44,942 nt of DNA from a virus. The stretch is from positions 1 to 44,942 of IMG/VR virus record IMGVR_UViG_3300046517_001637; one strand, given 5' to 3'. Shown here one piece after another: positions 8,480 to 14,612 of this stretch. The notes below the pieces were generated by a model, which saw only the letters and a list, made by a program, of their open reading frames with translations, did no database searches and was not told the DNA's origin. Position 1 is the first letter of the stretch. The number at the start of each line of letters is the position of its first letter. A program made the position numbers and the translations under genes.

Positions 8480-8691
8480 TGAAACCGCTCAAGGATGTCG
8501 GCCCCGGCTTTGCGGCGTTCTTGCGCCGCGAGAGGTCCTGTGAGGCCACCGGTTGCCATTGGCAATGGTTCGACGACCCGCCCGGGTCGGACCGAGATCA
8601 TTACGTCTGGTGCGTCGGGTGTGGGTCGGCGTTTCCATGGCGCGACACCTATTATCTGCGGCGCATATATGAATTAGAGGCTAGGGTCTGA
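8479..8691 (+). CDS. Small Cys-containing protein, possible zinc ribbon
   Basis: A 70-aa protein whose ATG overlaps the portal stop (TGATG). Residues 20-55 carry two cysteine-containing clusters (SCEATGCHW and WCVGCGSAF) with nearby His and Trp, a spacing compatible with a small zinc-binding knuckle. Highly polar and aromatic. No named family recognised. Its place in the head operon suggests a morphogenesis accessory or a small host-directed protein. Confidence 0.65.
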   Translation: MKPLKDVGPGFAAFLRRERSCEATGCHWQWFDDPPGSDRDHYVWCVGCGSAFPWRDTYYLRRIYELEARV

Positions 8692-8694
8692 CCC

Positions 8695-10023
8695 GTGGCG
8701 GTGCTCGACTGGCTGCAGCAGCTGCTGGGCGGCGGCCAGTACGGCGACCCGAGCGTGCCGGCGATGTCGCCCGAGCCGCTGGAGGGCACGCTGCGCACCG
8801 GCGGGGCGCTCGGCCAGGCTGGGCTGCCGGCGGACGGGGCGCAGGGCTACACCGGCGACGTGCTGCAGCATTTGAAGGACGTGATCAGCGGCAAGGTCGC
8901 TTACGAGGGCGTGCTGGGTCCGGGGTATCAGGGCGACAACCGGGCGCTGGATATCGCGGGCGGATTGGTCGGGGCGATCAAGCCGCGGGCTCCTGGCGGC
9001 ATCGCGGCGCCTATGATCGGTAAGGGCACCGAGACACCGCTGTTCGATCTGTCGCGGCTCACCGAGCGGCCGGACATGCCGCAAACGCCGATTGAGCGGA
9101 TGCCGCCGCCGGCCAAGGGCATTCCCGATTGGCTACAGGCCCAGGTCAACGACCCGGCGATGCGGGAGCAGTACAAACAGGTGCTGCAGCTTGGCCGGGA
9201 GACGGCAGGCGACACCGCCGCGCTTGGCTGGTGGAACACCATGCCGTTGCGCGAGCAGACGATTGGACATTTTGGCGATGCGGCCGGCGATGCGGCCTGG
9301 CGCTCCGACATGAACATGCTGTCGGCGACATCGCCCCGGAGTGCCTTCCCTGCCAATATCCGGCAGGCATCCTACTTTGCCAACCTGCTGGCGGAGGGGC
9401 GCCCGCTGCCAGAGTTGGTTAAAAAGTACAGCGAAAAGAACCCGAACGCCTTCAACCTGGTCCCGGTCGAGTCGGCGCCAAAAGGCTATGCCAATTTCCC
9501 GCTGCACATCCAAAACATCCAGAACCTGCTGCAACCGGATCGCGTGACGCTCGGCAATGCATATCCGCTGACCAACCCGAAACCGGCGACCATGGCGCAA
9601 AACCTTGTTGGCAATTGGGGCCAGCCGACCATCGACGTGCGCGACCTGAAGGCGATGGGGTTGACCGACAAAAGCGGCAAGGCGCTGCAATCGGTCGATC
9701 CGGCATCGACCTACGGCTACATCGAAAGCACCTTTCACCAGCCTCTGGCGCGTGAATTGGGCCTCGACCCGGCCCAGATGCAGTCTGCGACGTGGTTGGG
9801 TGTGCCTGAGTATTTCCAGGGGTTTGACAAATCCGGCCTGACGCCTGCGCTCGGCACGCTGGAAGACAGCATCCGCAGAACGGGTAAGGCGTTAGGCCTG
9901 ACGCCCGAGCAGGTACTCAGGCGCGGTTGGTTCGGCAAGGAGTTCAAGCTGCTATCAGGCGGCGGCCTTGGCGTCGGGCTGCTCGGCAATGGCGTAGACG
10001 ACGACGAGCGTTCCATCCAGTGA
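8695..10023 (+). CDS. Unrecognised 442-aa protein of the head operon with an ATSPRSxxxxNxR motif
   Basis: Starts at GTG 8695, three bases after the previous gene. Residues about 1-150 are low-complexity and Gly/Pro-rich. The core at about 150-430 has conserved-looking blocks: LGWWNTMPLREQ, MLSATSPRSAFPANIRQA, NPKPATMAQNLVGNW and TIDVRDLKAMG. This block order resembles an uncharacterised phage family (I think of DUF7178-type proteins) suspected of an enzyme-like fold, but I cannot confirm it. It lies between portal and scaffold and is probably virion-associated. Its last 69 bases overlap a convergent gene. Confidence 0.75.
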   Translation: MAVLDWLQQLLGGGQYGDPSVPAMSPEPLEGTLRTGGALGQAGLPADGAQGYTGDVLQHLKDVISGKVAYEGVLGPGYQGDNRALDIAGGLVGAIKPRAPGGIAAPMIGKGTETPLFDLSRLTERPDMPQTPIERMPPPAKGIPDWLQAQVNDPAMREQYKQVLQLGRETAGDTAALGWWNTMPLREQTIGHFGDAAGDAAWRSDMNMLSATSPRSAFPANIRQASYFANLLAEGRPLPELVKKYSEKNPNAFNLVPVESAPKGYANFPLHIQNIQNLLQPDRVTLGNAYPLTNPKPATMAQNLVGNWGQPTIDVRDLKAMGLTDKSGKALQSVDPASTYGYIESTFHQPLARELGLDPAQMQSATWLGVPEYFQGFDKSGLTPALGTLEDSIRRTGKALGLTPEQVLRRGWFGKEFKLLSGGGLGVGLLGNGVDDDERSIQ

Positions 10024-10194
10024 ATAGCGGGATTGTTCCTTTGCCGCGCCGGCATCGATCATCGCGAGAGCATCGTTCCAAGGGACTTCGTCGGTGTTCA
10101 TGACAGCCTCGTCCCACGCCTGCGGCGGCTTATCGGACCTGATAAACCACGCATCGGTGTTTTCTAGCCGTATCAAGAGGTTATCCTGGGCCAT
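9955..10194 (-). CDS. Isolated leftward 79-aa protein (moron candidate)
   Basis: The only gene on the minus strand inside the rightward head operon. It begins MAQDNLLIRLENTDAW and has an ordinary soluble composition with well-placed Trp, Asp and Asn (VPWNDALAMIDAGA, LVVVYAIAEQ), unlike an antisense shadow. It fills the 210-base gap between the 442-aa gene and the one at 10234, overlapping the former tail-to-tail by 69 bases. Its start and the rightward ATG at 10234 are 39 bases apart and divergent, leaving room for a tiny promoter. No strong ribosome site is visible. It may be a lysogeny-expressed cargo gene. Confidence 0.6.
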   Translation of the reverse strand: MAQDNLLIRLENTDAWFIRSDKPPQAWDEAVMNTDEVPWNDALAMIDAGAAKEQSRYSLDGTLVVVYAIAEQPDAKAAA

Positions 10195-10233
10195 GCGGCG
10201 GTCTTTCGCTGGGAACGTAGTCTTATAGCACAC

Positions 10234-10545
10234 ATGGTCACCGGCCGCCTGGCGCGCCTCGTCGCATGGTGCCGCGAGGTGCCCGCGCCCCCCTGGGCTT
10301 CGCCCTACCCGGTACCCGAGGACAAGGGCCAGATCGGCGTCGCGGCGCAGGCGTTGCTCGACGACCCGGTGCTGCACCTGGCGCTCGACCGGGTGCAGGA
10401 GAAGCTGGTGGCGACCTGGCTCGCGACCGCGCCGGGGGAGCGTCAGGCGCGCGAGGCGGCGTATCGGTTGCATTGGGCGGCGGAGCAGTTTCGGAGCGAG
10501 CTTAGGATCATGATCGCCAACGCCAGCGTCGCGGGGCGGCAGTAA
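10234..10545 (+). CDS. Small helical head-region protein, function unknown
   Basis: A 103-aa protein, largely helical after about residue 35 (QALLDDPVLHLALDRVQEKL, EAAYRLHWAAEQFRSEL). This pattern, a short helical hairpin of about 60 residues between portal and scaffold genes, recurs in podovirus head operons without a proven role. The ATG follows the short divergent gap from the leftward gene ending at 10194; the ribosome site is weak. Confidence 0.65.
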   Translation: MVTGRLARLVAWCREVPAPPWASPYPVPEDKGQIGVAAQALLDDPVLHLALDRVQEKLVATWLATAPGERQAREAAYRLHWAAEQFRSELRIMIANASVAGRQ

Positions 10546-10546
10546 C

Positions 10547-10774
10547 ATGTCGGCGCGAATTGTCGAGTTCTCGGGGGTGTCGAACAATATCCCGGCCGCG
10601 CTCCGTGCCGCTGCGGATCGCATAGAGAGCGGCGAATATCCCGATCTGCAGTTCGTCGCGGCAGTTTTTGTCGACAGATCGGCGGCGTTCACGGCGTTCA
10701 GTTGGGGTGAGTGCTCGACGCTCGAAGCGATCGGCGCCTTGGCGCGTGCCGTCAGGTGCGACTTGGTCGAGTGA
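10547..10774 (+). CDS. 75-aa protein of unknown function
   Basis: Small soluble protein starting one base after the preceding stop. It shows a mixed alpha/beta pattern: a helix (IPAALRAAADRIESG) followed by beta-like LQFVAAVFVDRS and FTAFSWGECSTLEAIGALARAV. The stop is two bases before the next ATG. No family recognised. The gene order suggests an accessory gene of the head operon. Confidence 0.6.
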   Translation: MSARIVEFSGVSNNIPAALRAAADRIESGEYPDLQFVAAVFVDRSAAFTAFSWGECSTLEAIGALARAVRCDLVE

Positions 10775-10775
10775 C

Positions 10776-10970
10776 ATGAACATCGACGGCCTGACCAACA
10801 AAGAGCTGCTGCTGCGGGCGCTTCGGCAGCTGATCGACGAGGCGGAGCGGGGCGACTTCGAGGACGGGCTCTACAGCTGTTTTCACCCGCAGCAGACGAT
10901 CGAGGCGGCCCACGCCGCGATTCTGGAAGTGGACCGGCCTAAAAAGCGACGAATCCCGAACGTGAGATGA
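10776..10970 (+). CDS. 64-aa acidic/basic helical protein
   Basis: Begins MNIDGLTNKELLLRALRQL and is mainly helical (LIDEAERGDFEDG, TIEAAHAAILEV), ending in a basic tail (KKRRIPNVR). The ATG lies within two bases of the previous stop and the gene ends four bases before the scaffold gene. Unrecognised; similar helical micro-proteins are common just upstream of scaffold genes. Confidence 0.6.
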   Translation: MNIDGLTNKELLLRALRQLIDEAERGDFEDGLYSCFHPQQTIEAAHAAILEVDRPKKRRIPNVR

Positions 10971-10974
10971 ATCC

Positions 10975-12033
10975 ATGAGTGACACCGGCCAAGCCGGCGG
11001 CAACGCCGCCGCGCCGACCGAGCTATCGGAAGCCCAGGTCGTCGCAGGCATCGAGGGCCTGCTTGACGACACCCCGCGGCGCCAGCCGCAGAGACAGCCG
11101 CAGCGCGCGTCCGACGTGCCTGCGGAGACGGAGCAGCCGGGGTCAGACCCGGTGCCTGGACCGGAGGACCCGGCCCCCAGTGAGCCTGAGGAGGAGGAGC
11201 AACCCGAACCCGGCGACGGCGAGGAGCCCGTAGAGCCGGACCATCAGATTGAGCCGCCCCAATCGTGGCCGACTGCCGATAAGGAAGTGTTCGCGCAACT
11301 CCCACCCGAAGCCCAGGCGGTCATCGCCCGGCGGGAGAGTGAGCGGGACAAGGCCTTTTCGCAGAAGGCGCAGGAGATTGCCGAGCACCGCAAGGCACTG
11401 GAAGCAACTTTCTCGGAAATACAGTCTGAGCGTCAATCTTACGCGCAAAACCTGCAGCAGCTGTTGTTTGTTGCCGCCCCCGAAGCAGAGAAATTTGCCC
11501 AGGTGGACTGGCAGCGGCTGGCATCGGAGCAGCCTGCCGAATACGTCCGGCTGACCGCGGAGCGCGATGCGCTGCGCGCCCGGGTGGGCACCGTCCAGCA
11601 GGAGATCCAGCGGGTCAATGCCCAGGCGGCCCAGCACCAGGCACAGCAGTTTGCCATGGTGCGGCAGGCCGAGCAGCAGCGCCTCGTCGAGGCGATGCCC
11701 GATTTCGGCGACGCCGAGAAAGGGCCGAAGCTCGCCGGGGACATGCGTCAGTGGCTGCAGAAGCAGGGGTTCAGCGACCAGGAGATCGGCCAGGTCATCG
11801 ACCACCGAGTGATCCTGGTGGCGGCCAAGGCGATGCAGGCCGACCGGGCCGCCAGTGCCCGGCAGGCGGCTGACGCGAAGCGCAACACCGCTGCACCCAC
11901 CGTGCAGCCGCCCGGTGCCGCAAGGCAGCGCGGCGACACGCAGGTGGCGCAGCGGCGACAGCAGAAGATGGCGGCACTCAGACGGTCGGGATCGGAGAAA
12001 GACGCGATCTCGCTCCTGATGGATTACCTCTAA
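10975..12033 (+). CDS. Capsid scaffolding protein
   Basis: A 352-aa protein. The N-terminal third is acidic and Pro/Glu-rich (EPEEEEQPEPGDGEE). The middle (about 120-260) is a Gln/Ala/Glu-rich coiled coil (KAFSQKAQEIAEHRKALEAT). The C-terminus is basic and ends in KDAISLLMDYL, like the capsid-binding helix of scaffolds. Composition, length and position directly before the major capsid gene are those of podovirus scaffolding proteins, which shape the procapsid and leave before DNA is packaged. Confidence 0.85.
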   Translation: MSDTGQAGGNAAAPTELSEAQVVAGIEGLLDDTPRRQPQRQPQRASDVPAETEQPGSDPVPGPEDPAPSEPEEEEQPEPGDGEEPVEPDHQIEPPQSWPTADKEVFAQLPPEAQAVIARRESERDKAFSQKAQEIAEHRKALEATFSEIQSERQSYAQNLQQLLFVAAPEAEKFAQVDWQRLASEQPAEYVRLTAERDALRARVGTVQQEIQRVNAQAAQHQAQQFAMVRQAEQQRLVEAMPDFGDAEKGPKLAGDMRQWLQKQGFSDQEIGQVIDHRVILVAAKAMQADRAASARQAADAKRNTAAPTVQPPGAARQRGDTQVAQRRQQKMAALRRSGSEKDAISLLMDYL

Positions 12034-12066
12034 ATGCCCTAAAGACTCGCTTGGGCAACGGTCCCC

Positions 12067-12088
12067 GCCAGCGTCGGACGACGCCGGC
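12067..12088. promoter_or_regulatory. Inverted repeat upstream of the capsid gene
   Basis: In the 80-base gap between scaffold and capsid genes, GCCAGCGTCG and CGACGCCGGC form an imperfect ten-base inverted repeat (one mismatch) around a two-base centre. No T-run follows, so it is not an obvious terminator. It could be an RNA processing or stabilising hairpin for the capsid message, or a protein-binding site. Confidence 0.35.
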
Positions 12089-12113
12089 ATCCCTCTGATG
12101 GAGCCCCCCTCAA

Positions 12114-13073
12114 ATGGCAATTATCACCGGTACTGCGACGACATTCTCGGGCTCGCCCGGCATGCAGGGCCTGCGCGAAGACCTCTCGGATATGATCTAT
12201 CTGCTCAGTCCGAGCGACACCCCCTTTACCAGCAATGTCGGCCGCGGCACGGCCGATGCGGTCCTGCACGAATGGCAGACCGATAGTCTCGCCGCCGCCA
12301 ACGTCAACAACGCCCAGTTCCAGGGCGACGACATCGCGACGTTCAGCGCTGCGAGCGTCACCGCGCGGCTGGGCAACCGCACCCAGATCAGCCGCAAGGA
12401 AGTCATCATCAGTGGCACCTTGGACGCGGTGAACAAGGCGGGGCGGCGCACCGAACTCGCCTACCAGCTAACGAAGCGCGCCAAGGAACTGAAGATCGAC
12501 ATCGAGTCGATCCTCTTGGCCAACCAGGCCAAGGTGACGGGTGCCGCCGCCACCGCGCCGAAATGCGCCAGCGTGCTCAGCTGGCTCAAGACCAACATCG
12601 ACGCGGTCGGCGCCGGCCCCACTGTCGGGGACGGCACCGAGGTGCGGACTGACGGCGGGCAGCGGGCCTTTACCGAGGCGCAACTCAAGAACGTGATGAA
12701 GCAGGTCTACACCAACAGCTCGGAAGACCTCGACGTCGTCATGGTGGGCGCCAGCAACAAGCAGGTGGCATCGACCTTTACCGGCAACGCCACCAAGATG
12801 GTCGACGTGATGGAGAAGCAGCTGGTGGCGACCGTCGACGTTTATGTCGGCGATTTCCACACCGTCCGCGTCATCCCCAACCGCTTTATGCGGACCCGCG
12901 ATGCGCTGGTGCTGAACTGGTCCTACTGGTCGGTCGACTGGCTGCGGCCGATCCGGCAGGTGGAACTGGCGAAAACCGGCGACGCCGAGAAGCGGATGCT
13001 GCTCGGCGAGTACACGCTAGCGGCCAAGAACGAGGCTAGCTCTGGGGGCGTGTTCGACCTGACCGTGCCGTAA
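12114..13073 (+). CDS. Major capsid protein, SU10 type (DUF5309)
   Basis: A 319-aa shell protein. The start (GLREDLSDMIYLLSPSDTPF then TSNVGRG), the segment LGNRTQISRKEVIISGT and the later MVGASNKQVASTF and WSYWSVDWLRPIRQVELAKTGD (in part) are typical of the SU10/DUF5309 branch of HK97-fold capsid proteins. The length is normal for the family. GGAG stands about ten bases before the ATG. The gene is followed after 14 bases by a strong terminator and preceded by a hairpin, which fits independent control of the most abundant late product. Confidence 0.92.
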   Translation: MAIITGTATTFSGSPGMQGLREDLSDMIYLLSPSDTPFTSNVGRGTADAVLHEWQTDSLAAANVNNAQFQGDDIATFSAASVTARLGNRTQISRKEVIISGTLDAVNKAGRRTELAYQLTKRAKELKIDIESILLANQAKVTGAAATAPKCASVLSWLKTNIDAVGAGPTVGDGTEVRTDGGQRAFTEAQLKNVMKQVYTNSSEDLDVVMVGASNKQVASTFTGNATKMVDVMEKQLVATVDVYVGDFHTVRVIPNRFMRTRDALVLNWSYWSVDWLRPIRQVELAKTGDAEKRMLLGEYTLAAKNEASSGGVFDLTVP

Positions 13074-13087
13074 CAGGCGTCTTTGGG

Positions 13088-13126
13088 GCGGCCCTCCACC
13101 TGGCCGGGAGGGCCGCTTTTCTTTTT
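13088..13126 (+). terminator. Intrinsic terminator after the capsid gene
   Basis: A perfect ten-base stem (GCGGCCCTCC, 13088-13097, with GGAGGGCCGC, 13107-13116) and nine-base loop are followed directly by TTTTCTTTTTC. This is the strongest rho-independent terminator of the late region. It lies between the capsid and neck genes, so it would lower downstream transcription relative to capsid unless read-through is allowed. Confidence 0.9.
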
Positions 13127-13139
13127 CTCGGAAGAGGCG

Positions 13140-13457
13140 ATGACCGAATACCTGCTCGACCGTTACCCGGACGGCACCTATGAGACGTTCGAGTACGACG
13201 ACGACACCGGCAACATCACGGTGCGCCGCTGGGCGGATGTGCAGCCGGTGATCGACACTAACAAATCCTACCACCTCGACGGTGACGGTAAAGGTAAGGA
13301 CATGTGGTTGGCGGCCCGCATCCCGGACAACGTCGCGCTTCTCTGGAAGCAGCTGTATGGCGTGGACGCGTGGAAGGCGGAGCACTGGCCGGCGGTAAAG
13401 CGGCTGCTCGAAGACCCCGATTGGCGCCACCTGCGTCCCACCTCGTTCCGCCTGTAG
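13140..13457 (+). CDS. Conserved neck/head-completion-region protein, function unknown
   Basis: A 105-aa protein starting at the ATG after GAAGAGG; the frame is open upstream but runs through the terminator. Recognisable pattern: DVQPVIDTNKSYHLDGDG, then DMWLAARIPDNVALLWKQ, then a conserved C-terminus RLLEDPDWRHLRPTSFRL. Proteins with this layout follow the capsid gene in many podoviruses and carry no established name. A role in head completion or as a small virion protein is inferred from position only. Confidence 0.75.
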   Translation: MTEYLLDRYPDGTYETFEYDDDTGNITVRRWADVQPVIDTNKSYHLDGDGKGKDMWLAARIPDNVALLWKQLYGVDAWKAEHWPAVKRLLEDPDWRHLRPTSFRL

Positions 13458-13460
13458 CCG

Positions 13461-14612
13461 ATGCCGCTCGACAACTACTGGTCGCTCCAGGCCAGCGTGC
13501 TCGGTTGGCTCGCCCGCCCGGGCGACCCGCTGGTGGTGCCCGCCGTTCCCGACATGATCCGGCTGTTCGAGGCCGAGGCCGGCCGGCGGCTGCGGGTCGC
13601 GGGGGGCGAGCGCCAGGTCACGCTGACCACGACGCCGGGCACCTCGCGGGTGATCCTGCCGGCGGATTTTGCCGAGTTGCGGCAACTGTCGATCGGCGGC
13701 AGCCGGCTCTTTTACCAGCCGCCGGAAGCGGTGCCGCAAACCAGTGGGCAGCCGACCACCTACTCGTTGAGCGGCCCCTTGGCGTCGAACGCGCTGGGTT
13801 ACCGTCTGGCGCGGCTCGACCCGCAGCCGGACGCCGAGTATGAGTTGACCGTGCTCTATTTGTGCGGTGTGCCGCCGCTCGGCGACGCGGCGCCGGTCAA
13901 CTGGCTCCTGGCGACGGCGCCCGACTGCTACCTGTTCGGGGCGCTGGCCGAGGCCGAGGCCTATATCGGCCACGACGAGCGCATCCCCCTGTGGCTGCAG
14001 CGCCGGGAGGCGGCCTTTGCCTCGATCGAGATGGCCGACCGCAAGGCGCGCTGGCCCGGCGGCGGCCTGCAGATCCGGGTCGACGGCATTACTTCGCTGG
14101 GCGGCGGCGGCGGCACGAGCAGCGGCGGCGGCGGCAGCGGAACACCACCGCCGGGTGGCGGTGACGGGGGCGCCGTGACGGTCAGCGAGCAAGCGCCGGC
14201 GTCGCCGCAGAACGGCGATCTGTGGTTCGACCTCGTCTCCGCGCAGACGTTCTGCTGGATCGATGATTTCAGTTCGGCCCAGTGGGTGCCGGTGATCAAC
14301 CAGGCCACCGGGTCGGGAGCGCCGGCGCCCGGGATCACGGTGCTGGCACCGATCTCCGGCGGCACCGCGACGCTGCCCCTGGTCGGGCGGTATTACGTCA
14401 ACAACGCTGCCGTGCTGGCATCGCTGACCATCCGGTTGCCGCTCGGGTCGGCTGGCGACCAGGTCGAAGTCGGCTTCGCCCACCCGGTTACCGTGCTCAT
14501 CGTGCAGGACGTATCCGGTCTGCCGGTGGTGGGCGCGCCGACCAATGCCTACGGCCCGGGCGCGGCGCTGCAGTTTCAATACATCGGCGGCGTTTGGATT
14601 TATTGGAAATAA
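13461..14612 (+). CDS. Head-tail adaptor protein fused to a fibre-type C-terminal domain
   Basis: 383 aa. Residues about 1-210 match the SU10-type adaptor pattern: an N-terminal helix (SLQASVLGWLAR), VPDMIRLFEAEAGRRLR, then VILPADFAELRQL and a helical C-terminal part. This ring sits under the portal. Residues about 212-238 are a Gly/Ser/Pro linker. Residues 239-383 form a beta-rich domain beginning with the fibre-associated motif SPQNGDLWFD, a Trp-rich turn and SAQWVPVINQ. Usual adaptors lack this tail, so it may anchor fibres or spikes. The stop overlaps the next ATG (TAATG). Confidence 0.8.
   Translation: MPLDNYWSLQASVLGWLARPGDPLVVPAVPDMIRLFEAEAGRRLRVAGGERQVTLTTTPGTSRVILPADFAELRQLSIGGSRLFYQPPEAVPQTSGQPTTYSLSGPLASNALGYRLARLDPQPDAEYELTVLYLCGVPPLGDAAPVNWLLATAPDCYLFGALAEAEAYIGHDERIPLWLQRREAAFASIEMADRKARWPGGGLQIRVDGITSLGGGGGTSSGGGGSGTPPPGGGDGGAVTVSEQAPASPQNGDLWFDLVSAQTFCWIDDFSSAQWVPVINQATGSGAPAPGITVLAPISGGTATLPLVGRYYVNNAAVLASLTIRLPLGSAGDQVEVGFAHPVTVLIVQDVSGLPVVGAPTNAYGPGAALQFQYIGGVWIYWK

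Noticed and set aside
13017-14579. Long leftward frames antisense to late genes (also 15059-16732, 17332-18975, 19789-20946)
   Set aside because: Arg/His/Val/Gln-rich translations typical of the antisense of GC-rich genes; the plus-strand frames show clear families.
14282-14611. N-terminal extension of the tailspike upstream of 14612
   Set aside because: It overlaps the adaptor gene and is Arg/Gly-rich; the ATG at 14612 overlaps the adaptor stop and gives a normal attachment N-terminus.
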